This document shows, one piece after another, positions 22,130 to 35,102 of a stretch of 64,000 bases of DNA; within the stretch, counting starts at the first letter, position 1, and every line of letters starts with the position of its first letter. A program made the translations under genes and the position numbers. Source of the DNA: Delphinus delphis (taxonomy: Eukaryota; Chordata; Mammalia; Artiodactyla; Delphinidae); NCBI RefSeq assembly GCF_949987515.2, contig NC_082694.2, positions 64,354,080 through 64,418,079 of the forward strand. Reading direction: 5' to 3'. Below the pieces are notes generated by a model. The model did no database searches and was not told the DNA's origin. It saw nothing but the letters and a program-made list of their open reading frames with translations.

Positions 22130-24000
22130 TCGTGTGCATCTTCAATTGATCTAAGTTCATTTAGAGTTAATACTGTATCACCTCACCTTTCTCATGTCAC
22201 AAGTGGCCTTCCTAAATTTCTGTTCCCCAGAAGCAATGAAATAAACAACTGCTATTGTTTTAAGCCACTATGTTTTGATGTGGTTTGTTATATACCAATA
22301 ATAACTGCAACAGTTGTTTAAAGCGAGAGGGTTACTCTAGTGCCAGTTACTTCGTCGTGGCCAGGAGAAGAGGGCACTGATTATAAAAGAGCAAGACCCA
22401 AGAATTTAAATGGAGACATTTGGGACGATTCAGATAACAGAAAACCCCCAGATTCTATGGAGTTTCCTAAGCCAGCAGAGGCAACCCTCCCCTATCTGAT
22501 AAGACTAGTGCTACCTTGCTTAAGGACAGTGTAACAACTACACCTCAAGGAGTTACCTTGCAAGAGAATGCCAATTCTCTCCTATTACCTAACCCCTCCC
22601 ACCCCTCATTGCCTCCAGACATGTAAATGGGTTTATACACAAAAAGAACTGCAAGATTTTGTTACTTTCTAGAGAGAAAACCTTGGGACCATGTGGAAAA
22701 AGATTCTAAGGGAGCTAGACCATAGACAAAGAGGATCATAATTTTAAATCAGCTTAATGTAGACACTCATCAGAAAATTTTGATTCACAGTTCTAACGCA
22801 AGCAGCTGGGGATGGTTCCAACTATTTGCTCAACTGCTTGACTAAAACCTAGACTCAAACATGGCCAAAACGAAGGCTGAGATGCCAAAAATTCCTTGGT
22901 GTAATATGGAAGAAAGAATCCAACAACTCAGAAGAAAAGGCTGTTGTTAATTTAGCATTTGCAACCTGTTACCCACCCTACCTGTGTCCCCCATTAAGGC
23001 CAAGGGGATACTCCTTTCACCCTGACTTTGAGAAATACATTATACCTGGGAGTATCAGCATTTTGAAAAGTGCTATAGTAGATATCCTATGTAAGCTGGG
23101 GGTAAAGCCGAGAGGTCCTTCTGTTAAATGGGCTTCCTGATTTCAGTGGGGATGATCAGAAGCCAAGGTAGCAGAGACTTGCTGATAGCCCCTGGATGCA
23201 AGACGAACACAGTTCTTTGTAACAGGCACATCCAGAGTGATAAGTAGAATGGTGTGACTAGCATGGACCATAGGTGATGGCCAACTGATCATAAAGATTT
23301 TTAACCAAATTAGATAAACAGCCAACTAAGTACAACTTGATCTACGTAAGACTTAAAAAAAAAAATCTAGATTTGGAGACTAGATGTCTGACCTGAATCA
23401 CCATGCTGACACACTGTCTCTCACCCAATTCCTATCCCTGAGTCATTTCACAGACTCAGAGCCTCTTATAAGCAAACAAATACCTAAGCAAGCAACTCAG
23501 TACTGGTGAGAAAGGACCCTGTGATAACATAACACGTGTATACCACAATTCTTCTTCCCTAAATAAGTAATTATAACCATTTACCAGGTAATTTTATCCT
23601 GGGGAAAAAGAAATAGCTCCTCTTTTCAGGGTTGATTAGCTCTTAGTTACTGCTAATCCCTGGGGACCCAGAATATCACCATGTTGAGTTAGCGGGTTTA
23701 TGGGAGATACTAAGCCTACCATGGGATGGACTAAGTCCCGAACCCACCCAGTGGTTACTTCCCTGGTTGAATACAGAGCTGAATTACATACATCCAGCAA
23801 CAAGCAGAGTCCACAGTGAGTGCTACTGTGGGCCAATAAAGGGCCGAGTGAAAGCCTCCGAAGCTGCTTCTCCTCATTAAAAGAGAAAACCCAAAGCAAC
23901 ACCGCATTATCTATACAAACCACAGACATGTGCGCCACTATCACAAACTTGAGAGACACTGCAAAGTGTGTGTGTTTGTACGTGTGTGCATGGGCCGTTT
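22130..24000 (+). mobile_element. Possible decayed LTR and internal retroviral-like sequence
   Basis: 22215-22310 resembles the 3' end of a MaLR/ERVL LTR (GAAATAAACAACTGCTATTG, TTTTAAGCCACTATG). It is followed by 1.7 kb of non-repetitive GC-richer sequence with AGTGCCAGTTAC soon after, at about the position of a primer-binding site. Small minus-strand ORFs (23143-23325, 23636-23959) have no recognised domains. This is a guess from position and texture, and nothing in it is coding-competent. Confidence 0.3.
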
Positions 24001-24700
24001 AACCTACCCATTTAAATTGAGAACACAGACGGGTCCTGGAAAGTGTCATAGATTATTATAAACTTAATGTAATGGTGCTCTAATTATAGCTACTGTTCCA
24101 GACATGATCTCTTTACTGTAGCAAATAATCACAGCCCCTGACATATGCTAAGCAGGTACTGATACAACAAATACATTTTTCTCTACCCAATAGCCAGGCA
24201 ACACCAAATGCAGTGGGCTTTAACTAGCACAGAGAAAAGTAGACTTCCCTGTCTTTCCTCAGAATTTCATAGACTTATGGTATAATTCAGTCTGCAAGTA
24301 CCTTGATTGTCTCACTATTCCATTAGGCCTTACCAGTCTTGATGACATCATGCTAATAAAAAAGGTCAAGAAACTAAAATAAAAAATTATATGCCAATGT
24401 CAACCAAAAACCAATTGGAAATTATATACTCTTGTCACTGTAATTTGTTATTAGGAAAATTTTCATTTATAAAAATTCATTTTATACGTTCCTTAGAAGG
24501 AACTCATCTATTAAATAAAGCAAGATATGTAAAATAAATGTTTATGTGTTATTTTTGTTATTATTTCTAGTTATTTTTGTTCTTATATGCCCTAAGAATG
24601 CTTCAATATCTAAACCTCTTTTGAAGAAACTGTACGTTTCCCCCTAAATCAGAAATTCTTCTTTACATATACAACACAATCTATAAAATACTCTGTGTCT

Positions 24701-24797
24701 GGGAATTCCCTGGCAGTCCAGTGGGTTTGATCCCTGGTCAGGAAACTAAGATCCAAAAAACTGGCCAAAAAAATAAAAAATAATTAATTGTATTAAA
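24701..24797 (+). mobile_element. Degenerate short tRNA SINE
   Basis: Heavily shortened head (GGGAATTCCCTGGCAGTCCA, then GGGTTTGATCCCTGGTCAGG) and a CTGGCCAAAAAAATAAAAA tail. The central part of the head is deleted. The likely target-site duplication is AATACTCTG on both sides. Confidence 0.82.
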
Positions 24798-24800
24798 AAA

Positions 24801-25574
24801 TACAATACTCTGGGCCTATTAGTAGTTTGTCACTTTCCAAATAAGTAAACTCCCAAGTAAAAGGACTAAACCACTGCATAGTCATATGTACCAGATCATG
24901 CTATGTACTTGCTTAAGCTGGGAACTACGTTTCCTAAAATCCCTTTCCCTTCTGATTTCGTGTTAGAGTTGGTCAGAAGGGAAACTTGCTAAGGATTTGA
25001 AAGGCAGAAGTAAAGCAACAAACATCTTTTACTCTTGGAAGGTTGTCATGGTTAAATATGACATCAAACAAGAGGCAGAGATGTCCTGAAGATCCCAGCT
25101 TGACCATGCTCTATGTGTCCATCTTGTCTTTCCACTTGCTGGCCCTGCCAACCAATAGCAATCCCAGGTCCACCATAAGACACTTCACTTTGGACCCACG
25201 GAGCTTGTAGCTACAGAGATCCAACAGCTTTCCGCAGACCTCTCCACAAGTTCCTTCTTCATCCTCCCATTGCAATGGCTAGAAGTACGTGGCTTCTCAG
25301 ATTCCCCTGTAAGTTCTGACTGATGCACTTGTGCCAATGCTTCAAGTGGATCGTTAAATGATTCTTTCCCTGATCCTCTTACTCCCTCTTTCACTCCTTC
25401 ATTTTCCTTCCCACATGTGTGTAATATCTAATTCTTTTAGCGAACCTCTATTCCCCAAAATACTCAAAGTGGCTCTGCTTTCATAAACAAAACCTGAATG
25501 ATAAAATTGTTTTTTTCATTTTTCCTTTTAAATGCCTTACATGTCCTTCCATCTGACAGTATTTACAGATTAGT
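24801..25574. other. Unassigned intronic sequence
   Basis: 24890-25500 has the texture of an old LTR or DNA-element remnant (GGGAACTACGTTTCCTAAAA and so on), but I cannot name a family. The 25185-25394 ORF has no recognised content. Confidence 0.35.
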
Positions 25575-25770
25575 TTTTATTCAGCACATTATTACATGCA
25601 TTATCTCACTTAACCTCTGTAATAATTCTGAGAGGTAGATACTAATATGCCCATTTTTAAGACAAATACAAGTTTAGATTCCTTGATCAACTGGTAAGCC
25701 CCAAACCAAAACCTACTAAGTTGAAAAACAGGACCTTGATTTCAGGTTCAATACTTTTCCTATTTTCACA
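25575..25770 (-). mobile_element. MIR SINE, reverse orientation
   Basis: TTACATGCATTATCTCACTT, then AACCTCTGTAATAATTCTGA, GAGGTAGATACTAATATGCC and a decayed distal part ending near CTTGATTTCAGGTTC. Confidence 0.72.
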
Positions 25771-26569
25771 TCAGCAAAAATGGTGGTATAAGGACCTCTA
25801 AAATTTCCCTGCACCACAAAAGCAACAAAGAGAACTGGAAAAAAGTGTTAGAATCAACTTTTTCAGAACTCTGGAAATTAATCAAAGATTTGAAATAACC
25901 CAGGGAGTGTTTATTCAAGAAAATGATAAAACTCTTGGTAAGAACAGCAAGCTTTGTGTCATTTTAACATGTACCATTCCTATTCCCTCTTCTCCAGCTC
26001 TGCACTAGCCTTGAAAACCAACAGCTTATTATCATGGGAAAATTATCAGCCCAGCAGCCACCAGAGGGAACAAAATGGGTTTGGAGCTCCTCCGAAGTTT
26101 CATTCCCAGAAAACTGTCTGGTGGTTCCCTGGAAGAGCCCACTTGCAAAGCTGTCTTTACTTAACCTAACTCTGAACTTGTCCAGTGACTACCCTTTGTC
26201 AAAAACAATTAGAGACAATTAATTAATTCTGCAGCTGCCTGAGGTAGTAACAGCTGGGGCAAACAATAGGCTATACAAAACACTTAAAGGAAAATAAAGG
26301 AATGAGATATACATAAGGGCTTTGAAAAACTCCACCATATTGGTGGGAATCTAGAAGTCCATGCATGTGTAGGGCTGTGCACATGTTCAGGAAAGACCTG
26401 AGAAGGCCCTATGCTCTCACCTCAGGATGACCCTGAGGCTTTGCACAAGCAGTTAGTGAATGCTAAGGCAGAGTTGTCAACTGCCTGGCTAAGTGCTGAA
26501 AGCGTACCCCAACACACACACACCTAGAGCCCACCATCAAAGACTGGGAGACTTCTTAATTTAGGCATT

Positions 26570-27800
26570 TAAGGAATTTTCTGTCCAATCATTAGCTGAC
26601 CATTAAGCTAACCAATCTGAAACTACACAAAGAAACAAGAAAGTATGGCCCTTACATGGGAAAAAAAAGTAGAAACCATCCCTGAGAATGTCCATATGAT
26701 GGACTTAAAAGACACTTAAAATCTGCTATTTTAAATAATGCCTAGTACAAGGACTAAGAAACTCAAAAAGAAAAAAAAGTAAAAGAAATGACAACGGAAT
26801 TAAAATGGTATACTAGAAGTAGAAAACAACCATTTAGCCACAAAGAAGGCAGTAATGGGGAAATAAAAAAGACATATAGAAAACAAAATGACCAACATAC
26901 ATCCTACACTATCAGTAATTAAATTAAATGTAAAGGGATTAAATACTCCAATCAAAGCCAAGATTGGCAGAAAGGATTTTAAAATTATGATTCAACTAAA
27001 TGCTGTCTACAAGGGACACACTTTAGATTCAGACACAAACAGATTGAAAATTTTTTAAAAATAAAAAGGAAGATAACACATCGTGGAAACAGTAACCAAA
27101 AGAAAGCTGGAGTAGCTATACTAATATAAGACAAAATACACCTTAAGACAAAAATCGTTACTAGAACAAAGAAAGGCATATTTTAATGATAAATATTCAC
27201 TCCATCAAGAAGATAGAATAGTTGCGAGTATATACTCACCTAAAAACAGAGCCCCAAGCAAAAACTGACAGATCTGAAGGGAGAAATACAAATTCAACAA
27301 TAATATTTGGAGACTTCAATATCCAACTTTTAATAATGAATAGAACAACTATACAGAAGACAGAAATAGAAGACTTGAACAATGCTATAAACCAACTAGA
27401 CCCAACAGACACTTAAAGGACACTCTGTCCAACAACAGTGGAATACACATTCTTCTCAAGTGCACACAGAACATTCTCCAGAAGATATACTATATGTTAG
27501 GTCATAAAATGTCTCAATAAATCTGAAAGTGTAGAAGTCACACAAAGGATATTCTCCAACTACAATGGGATGAAATTAGAAATCAGTAACAAAGAAATTT
27601 GAGAAATTCACAAATATGTGGAAATTAAACAACACACTGTTAAATAAACAGTAAGTCAAAAAAGAAATCACAGGGAAATTGAAAACACTTTGAGATAAAT
27701 GGAAACAAATATATAATATGCCAAAACTTATGGGATGCAGTGAAAGCAGTGCTTAGAGGAAATTTTACAGTTATAAATGCCTATATATCAATAATAAATA
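26570..27800 (+). mobile_element. Old L1 fragment, 5' part of ORF2 (L1M-type)
   Basis: Diverged plus-strand L1 covering the ORF1/ORF2 boundary and the endonuclease-coding region: ATTAAATTAAATGTAAAGGG, GCTGTCTACAAGGGACACAC, ATAATATTTGGAGACTTCAA and TTCTTCTCAAGTGCACACAG. One 64-codon piece (27222-27416) keeps the IIFGDFNIQL-type endonuclease motif. It ends near the CTTATGGGATGCAGTGAAAG region. Confidence 0.8.
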
Positions 27801-29386
27801 ATATCAATTCTGGAAGATGGGTCTGGAGGGCAAGAGTGGGGCAGCTTCCAGAAGAAGGTAAGAAACACTAGAGCAGTGACTCTGCTTAGTCTAAATGGGC
27901 CTCTTTTTTCCTCAAATTCCTATCCCACAGTTCTTTAGATAAGTCAATTCTTTCTCCTTGAGCACTTACACCTCTTCATCCTGCCGACAGACTGATCTCC
28001 CCCAAGGGCAATGCTTGCAGGCAATATATTTGCTCTCTTCAATTAGTCACACCCTCAGTCTTCCTCACTCTCTCCAACATGTTCTATTTTCTCTTCCCTC
28101 CTCCACTTATCCACTCAATTTATATAATTTATTACCAAATAAAGAACTAAAAAAGATGTGCCCAGTGAACATAAATAAAGCACAAGGGCTTGTAATATCA
28201 CTTCTGCAGTGTCAAAATGTGGGTGGTCAGAAATCTTCACAGAATGTGAAAAGCTTTGGTATTTCTGGCTTCCCTACTGGAAAACACAGATGTATGTTCT
28301 TACACAATACAAGAAATTTGTCATCTTAACATCTATGAAGTAGGATAAAAATACATTCCCAAACATGCAAAGGCATACTTCAAATGGCAAATGGCTGCAA
28401 TGAACCTGGGGTGCCTACAGGAACCTGCAAACCTCAAAGACCATTCCCTTACCCACACATATATACCTATCTTACATATCTATTTTATTTTGTAATTCCA
28501 CACAACTAATTACTATTCTTAATACAACTTTACAGCAATGACTAGGCACAGTGAATCTCAGCATAAAATTAAGTCAGCCAAGACTTACACAGAACCTTAT
28601 GAATTATGGCTGGAATAACACTCTCCTTACTCTACCAGGAAAACCTGCAGTGCTTAGAGCAAGGGTCACTCACTCAAATGCCCAGAGATTCTTGCCAATT
28701 ATTGAGAATGAATAAAGTAGGCTGGCGATTGAACATACAAAGGAAGGAGCCACTCCTCAACTCCAGCCAGTTAGCACAAGAATATGGGAATTTGCCCCAA
28801 TGTTTCCACATCATTTGATTCTTTAAGAGAAGAAATCTAGATTTTTAGATGAAATTGCCTGAAAATGCTTACTCTAATTTTTTTTCAAAACACTATTAAG
28901 CCAAACAAAATACCTCTTGCAACTTCAGATTTAGAAAATTAAACTCCCACCCTACAGTGGACATCAACTGCTCTTTTTCCTGCTCAGCATCTATTCTCTG
29001 ATCTTCTGATTCCCCTTCCCTGAGGGGAAACCATTCCATGTGGTACAGGTAGGGCCTATCAGAGGCAAGGGCACATGCCTCAGGCAGCTCAGAGCTTTTC
29101 TGTTACAGCCATGGAGTTGACTGTATTTTTCCAATGGGATTACTAACCTTGAGCTTCCAGGGGCCATCTTGTCTGGCTCTTTGAGAGACAACATCATCTC
29201 AGCCCCTGGATATGGCTATCATGATGGGTCTACTAGAATTTTCAGTTGCATGAACCTATAAATTCCTTTTTTTGCCTAAGCTAGTATATGTTGGTTCTCT
29301 TAAAACCAAAAGGGCCCTAACATGTCCCTAGAAAACTGTGTTGCATAATTCATTCTATAGACTTCGAACAATAAGAAGATCTGTGA
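27801..29386. other. Unassigned intronic sequence
   Basis: About 1.6 kb with no recognised gene. 28920-29330 resembles an old repeat that ends with CTATAAATTCCTTTTTTTGC, and 50880-50985 may be a relative. The 27958-28329 ORF (123 codons) lacks any domain I recognise and has no splice context. Confidence 0.4.
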
Positions 29387-29735
29387 GGGACTTCCCTGGT
29401 GGTGCAGTGGTTAAGAATCCACCTGCCAGTGCAAGGGACACGGGTTCCAGCCCTGGTCTGGGAAGATCCCACATGCCGCGGAAACTAAGCCCGTGTGCCA
29501 CGACTGTTGAGCCTGTGCTCTAGAGCCCGCAAGCCACAACTACTGAGCCTGCATGCCACAACTACTGAAGCCCACATGCCTAGAGCCTGTGCTCCGCAAC
29601 AAGAGAAGCCACCACAATGAGAAGCCCGCGCACCGCAATGAAGAGTAGCCCCCATTCGCTGCAACTAGAGAAAGCCCGCGTGCAGCAATGAAGACCCAAC
29701 TCAGCCAAATAAATAAATAAATAACAAATTTATAT
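29387..29735 (+). mobile_element. CHR-type tRNA SINE, long form
   Basis: CHR-1-like copy with the head TTCCCTGGTGGTGCAGTGG, repeated CACAACTACTGAGCC units, an AGAAGCCACCACAATGAGAA block and an AAAT-repeat tail. The target-site duplication is unclear: an AAGAAGATCTGTGA-like stretch appears at both sides with changes. Confidence 0.92.
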
Positions 29736-29754
29736 CCAAAAATTAAGATGAAGA

Positions 29755-29822
29755 ATTAGATGTGAAATGTACCTAGCATTTTGTCAGGCACACAGTAAGC
29801 CCTAAACTAATGTTTGTGTTTT
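29755..29822 (+). mobile_element. MIR 3' fragment
   Basis: ATGTACCTAGCATTTTGTCA followed by GGCACACAGTAAGCCC matches the 3' end of MIR. Confidence 0.5.
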
Positions 29823-30004
29823 TTCTCAATCCCTCCACTGGAAAACCAGATTGGAAAGCAAGATGCTTGAGGCTTCGCTACTAGGAAGAAGGATAGAAAC
29901 TTGACACAGCTTCTAGAAACATTAAAATTTTCTATAAATAATCATATTAGTCACTGTGTACAGTTTCTCCAAAGACAGAAGAATTGCTGTTGTCAACTGT
30001 TAAA

Positions 30005-30055
30005 CAGGCGTTTATGTAACCCAGGTGTTCATGTAACCCAGGTGTTCATGTAACA
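30005..30055 (+). repeat. Tandem repeat, 17 bp x 3
   Basis: Three adjoining units at 30005-30021, 30022-30038 and 30039-30055, with unit CAGGTGTTCATGTAACC. The first unit differs at two bases and the last at its final base. Confidence 0.96.
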
Positions 30056-30063
30056 GGACTGGA

Positions 30064-30137
30064 GGAAGTAAGGACAAAGGGGAAAAGTACTGATGCTACA
30101 GGAAGTAAGGACAAAGGGGAAAAGTACTGATGCTACA
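30064..30137 (+). repeat. Tandem duplication, 37 bp x 2
   Basis: Two identical 37-bp units, 30064-30100 and 30101-30137, each starting GGAAGTAAGGACAAAGG and ending TGATGCTACA. Perfect identity suggests a recent event or an assembly effect. Confidence 0.97.
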
Positions 30138-30329
30138 AGGTTAAAGCTGAATTTTTCCACTCAAGGCTGATTTCAACCAAACATCGGTTTTTTATGAAAA
30201 TGTGTGGAATCACAGGAGGAGGCCCTGTAGATCTCAGAGAAAGAATCTGTACAAGATACAAACTGAGTAGAATGTTGCTTTATAGAAGGATAGCAGTGGG
30301 AGAAATATTTTGCTGGCCAAGTAGAACTT

Positions 30330-30515
30330 GGAATCTACACACTTCCATCTTAGCATCTGTCACACTATACTAAAGTATTCTGCTCACAAATATCTGCACT
30401 ATCAGACTATAAGCTCCTTGGAGGTAACTTTTTTTCTCATTCTCATCTTTGGAATACCATTGCCCAGCACAGAGCAGGTACTCTATAAATGTTGGATGAA
30501 TTCAACTGAAACTAA
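30330..30515 (+). mobile_element. L2 3' end
   Basis: CTATAAGCTCCTTGGAGGTA, CCATTGCCCAGCACAGAGCA and GGTACTCTATAAATGTTGG are in the order expected of an L2 3' terminus. Confidence 0.68.
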
Positions 30516-31510
30516 CACTGAAATCACAAAGGGCTTCAGATTCTAAATGAGACATAAAAGATTCTTCCTACTGAGAACAAAGGGAGAACATTTTGGGGAC
30601 ATGCTCTGGCTGACATCAACACTGAGCATGACTAAATTAGGAATGATCTAACAACAAGTTAGTCCTAGCAAACAGAGAGGTCATACAGCAGAATCTGAAT
30701 TTCACAGGCCCTTCTCATGCAAGTGATCACACCTAAGAAGTGACTCTCCTTAGGACTAAAAATACCGAGGAGCAAAACTGACAGCCTAAGTTCCGTACCC
30801 TGGTGATGTACCTTTTGATCAAACAGTCCAGTGTTGAGAGGTAACTGAGAATTTTAGATATATGCAAGAAAAAAGTTAATATAGTGAAAAATATGCCATA
30901 TTGGGACTCACTTACATTTATGAAGGTATATTTTTCTACAAGCTGTTATATGGGATATTCGGGTTTGAAGCAGGGACCCTACCCCGAAGCACACTAGGAT
31001 TCCAGGAAGCACCCTGTCAGAGACAAGGCCCTGCATTTGGGGTAAAGAATATGGGTGAAAGTTCAGTTCAGTATCTAATAAAAAGAAAAATAAAACATTT
31101 CAAGAAAATTATTCCTACTTGAGTCAGAAGGAATTATCAAAACAAACTGCCCTTCCTGGCTGCGATTTGGGCCTCGATTTTGTGAATGAGAGGAAGGAAT
31201 TAAAAATTCTAATGTGCGATAAGAGTGGCCCTCATCTGACACTGCATCTGGTCAGTATGTAGGTAGGGGAATTGGTAGACCAACAACTACAGGAAGCTCT
31301 CCTGGCAAAAAAATGAAGGTGGGGAAATGAGCTCTAGACCCAGAGATGGTACTAATTATAACAAGTGCATTTGAGGACTACAGAAATGACAGAATTAGGC
31401 TTAACAAGTAGAGGTTTGCTCCAAGGGGACCAATAAATGGCAGGCTAAGAATTTAAAGTCGTACTATGAATTAGATTTGGCCATCTGACAATAGCTTCAG
31501 GTTTTTAAAA

Positions 31511-31545
<35 letters not shown>

Positions 31546-32049
31546 GTGCGTACAGCTCAAACAACTTTGGGCATAGTCTAACTCAGTCTTTTCCTCTGAA
31601 GCACAGAGGAAAATGGATTCTAATTTTTACTACTGCAGAGACTGTTTCTCAAAAACAGGGAGCTGGACCACTGGAAAGGTGCTCTACTGCCCTTGACACA
31701 GTGAATGGGACGAGAGGGCAGAACTAAGAGAGCACCAAAGAACCTTGTACTCTTACGGCTGTCACAGACAATCCTTCTAGCAGAAAGGCAGTTTATCCCT
31801 AGCCTACATTCTTGTTCTGTGAGAGGCAACTGAGAGGTGAAAAGTACAAAACACTTCATCTCAGCCCAGTCGCTCACTCCCCTTTTCCGTGAGGTGATGC
31901 CTAGTCTTATTCACTCTCTGACTGAGCCAACTATTCACTAATTGCTCTTTACATTTATGTGTGTAACTGCACCACGCTCTGGCTTGATTTTTCAAAGGGT
32001 ACCTGCCAACATAAATATTCCAGGTCCAAGATAAAACAGAATAATTAAA
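30516..32049. other. Unassigned intronic sequence with a TG tract
   Basis: Apart from the TG microsatellite at 31511-31544 I recognise no repeat family or exon in this 1.5 kb. Confidence 0.45.
31511..31544 (+). repeat. (TG)n microsatellite
   Basis: GT dinucleotides interrupted once by TTT. Confidence 0.95.
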
Positions 32050-32062
32050 AACAGCCCTTGTT

Positions 32063-32359
32063 GGGCTTCCCTGGTGGCGCAGTGGTTGAGAATCTGCCTG
32101 CTAATGCAGGGGACACGGGTTCGAGCCCTGGTCTGGGAAGATCGCACATGCCGTGGAGCAACTGGGCCCGTGAGCCACAACTACAGAGCCTGCGCGTCTG
32201 GAGCCTGTGCTCTGCAACGGGAGAGGCCATGACAGTGAGAGGCCCGCGCACCGCGATGAAGAGTGGCCCCCGTTCGCCACAACTAGAGAAAGCCATTGTG
32301 CAGAAGCGAAGACCCAACACAGACAAAAATTAATTAAAAAAAAAATTAAAAAAAAAAAC
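32063..32359 (+). mobile_element. CHR-type tRNA SINE
   Basis: About 297 bp, intermediate between the short and long forms: it has the GTGAGAGGCCCGCGCACCG block followed by the GACCCAACACAGAC end. Perfect target-site duplication AACAGCCCTTGTT at 32050-32062 and 32360-32372. Confidence 0.96.
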
Positions 32360-32529
32360 AACAGCCCTTGTTATCCAATTAGTTGGTCATCTCCTATTTG
32401 TACACCAAGTTATATTTTCAGTTGTTCTGCCTATCTTCCTCATTCAAGTGAACACAACAGGTTTTAACTTACAAATTGACCATCAAATTTTAAGGGATTA
32501 ACAACAACCAGGATGGGGGGCAGATGCTG

Positions 32530-32735
32530 GGGAAGCAGTGTGGGCTTTAGAGGAAAGGAAGGTCTGAGCTTGGATTCCAAAATCTGCCACTTACTAAGGC
32601 TAATCAGTAGAGTGGCAAAAACAATTCATACTTTGTAGGCTGTTACAAATATTAAATGACAGTGAGAAAATAATTCTATAAAGAATGTAGTACATAAAAG
32701 GCTCTCAAAATTGCATTACATAATAATAGCATGCT
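32530..32735 (+). mobile_element. MIR SINE
   Basis: TGGGCTTTAGAGGAAAGG, TTGGATTCCAAAATCTGCCA and CTTACTAAGGC, then a decayed 3' part with AGTACATAAAAGGCTCTC. Confidence 0.65.
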
Positions 32736-32954
32736 CACAGTATCTTAGCATCTGCAGAGCAAAAATAAAAGTTCTCGAAGGCTCCTATTTCTATTCCTAA
32801 AATTAAAAGGTTGAAATGAGAGGGGTGAGATGTTATAATTTGTTTTTGGAGAGAAAATATATAGCAGGGGTTGGAGAGGTATCTTTCACCACATGTAAAG
32901 TCCATAAGGAGTGTCTACTTGGGAATTTGCTTCAATGCAATCACTATTCTACGA

Positions 32955-33760
32955 ACACCTACTAATCATTCATTCAGCAAATATATTTAAGTTCTCCCTA
33001 GGCTCCAGGCCTGTGGTAAGTGTTGGCGAGACAGCTATAAATAATATAGACACAAGTCTGGCTCTTAAACAGCTTACAGTTTAGCAGGTGAGCTAAGCCA
33101 GCACATGAAGGATAAAAGCACTGCTGGGTGTTATAGGAGCACACAGGAGAATATCACCAAATCTTCAAGGGAGATTTCAGGGAAAGTACACTGTAGGAAG
33201 CAATCACCAAAGAGACGTCTGAAGAATAAGGAGTGAGCTAAGGAGGACAAGTTCTAGACAGACAATAGCATGTGCAAAGGTTCTGAGGTCAAACAATGCT
33301 GAAAATTCAAGAATTACAAGTAGTTTAGTCCTACCAGAACTTTGGGCACAACCTGGATGAGTGAGTACAAAGGGGGGCAAAGCAGAGATAAAAGAGTAGG
33401 TAGTGACTTCCCTGGTGGTCCAGGGGTTAAGACTCGGTGCTCCCAATGCAGGAAGCCCGGGTTTGATCCCTGGTCAGGGAACTAGATCCCCCATGCCGCA
33501 ACTAAGATCCCATGTGTGGCGACAAAGACCCCGCATGCCACAACTAAGAGCTGGCGCTGCCAAAATAAATAAATAAATATTAAAAAAAAAAAAAAGTAGG
33601 TAGACAATGCAGTTAGCAAGGTAAGCAGGAGTCAGATCATGAAGTAAAGACCATTCACGGTAAAGAGCTCTGAGTTAATCCTGGAGACACAGGGAAGTTC
33701 CTGAAGAGTCAGAACAACATGATCAGATTTGCCTTTTAGGAAGCTTACTCGACTGTAGTG
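32955..33760 (-). mobile_element. L2, reverse orientation, split by a SINE
   Basis: CATTCATTCAGCAAATATAT, CCAGGCCTGTGGTAAGTG, TAGCATGTGCAAAGGTTCTG and, beyond the SINE at 33404-33594, AACATGATCAGATTTGCC. This is the reverse complement of an L2 3' half. Confidence 0.72.
33404..33594 (+). mobile_element. tRNA-derived SINE inside L2
   Basis: Head GGTCCAGGGGTTAAGACTC, B box GGTTTGATCCC, then ATGCCACAACTAAGAGC and an AAAT-rich tail. Target-site duplication AGTAGGTAG at 33395-33403 and 33595-33603. Confidence 0.92.
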
Positions 33761-35100
33761 TGAGAAAAGAACATGTGGGAACTCTCTTAAATCATATAAA
33801 GAAACTATCTTAGAAAACCCCAACCAAATGTTAAAAAGAATCTCAGCTGTTTTAGAAATAAAAGATTTACTTGGCAATTTAAAGGAAAAAAATGTTAAAG
33901 CCCAAAGGCTACGATGATCTGCAACTGTAGCATAATGAAAGATAAGGCTCTGCATCTCAGGTAAGCCTTGTTTCCTAGAAACAAGAGAAAATAAGAGAGG
34001 TCCCAACCTGAATCTCTCCACTTCCTTCCCCCCTGCCCTCTCCAGGCAGCTTACGCCTGCTCAGTCTTTTGTCTTTTCACTTATGGACCCAATTTGAGCA
34101 ACAAAATAAAACTTTTGTTATAGAAAAGCCTTGGGGAAACTGCAGTGTGCCAAATAGCCTTAAAAAATTAAATGCTAGCAGATGAGAACCAGTTCTGACC
34201 CCAAGGTCAAGCAAAACTAATCTTGGCTATTTTGCCAGTGGTCATTAAATAACGAGAATTTCTGTAGGTAGTTTCTAAATTAGAAAGTCTGAGATCTTAC
34301 TAGTGGGGTGCAAACATGAGCACCAGAGCATAATAATCAGACTTAGATACTTTTCCGAATTTGCCTTTCAAAAATAAATTATGCCATTAAGCACTAAATG
34401 CAAGGATTAAAATTTCACAAACTTCTACTTAAATCAAGATGTGGTGACAACTACTGGCACACAACCAAACACTAAAAGAATCTTAGCTGTTTTAGAAATA
34501 AAACATTTGCTTCCAACTTGATGCAAACGTTTTTAGGGTCTATGATTAAGCTGATCTGTAAATACAGCATAAGAAAAACAGGTAAGGGAAGTCTTTTATG
34601 TGGCAAATAAAAAGCTAATATCAAGATTTTGAAGGATGTTTGGCTGTAACTCACAAAAGACTTGAGACAAAGTAAATGACTATACATTCCTAAAAATTAA
34701 AATATGCACATTTTATAGAGTGATTAAAAACATAGGAATTTATCATTACTATAAGACATTTCTTATAAGGTTATGTGCAAATTTAAAAAATAATAATACC
34801 ACAACTACTTTAGGAAACATAGTCAAATCCATTCCATAGTCCATCCATCCAAAGGAATGGACTCATTATATATTTTTTTTTACAATAAGAGAAGGTCTCT
34901 ACTTTCCATACTTTCTAAAAATAATTAAATAAATTTAATATTTCAAAATGTGCTTTGGGTATTTGTGATTCACCAACTTGCTTAATTATTTCAAAAATCA
35001 CTATTTCAAAAATTTCCATATTTTTATATACAGTTATTATTTGTTCACTGACCGATGTGAAGAATGATGCAATGGGAACTACATCAATGGTATCCTGGGA
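33761..35100. other. Unassigned intronic sequence
   Basis: AT-rich. A segment at 33830-33900 (TTAGAAATAAAAGATTTACT) and one at 34478-34520 (TTAGAAATAAAACATTTGCT) share AGAATCT..AGCTGTTTTAGAAATAAAA. They may be two pieces of one unknown repeat. Nothing else was recognised. Confidence 0.4.
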
Positions 35101-35102
35101 GT

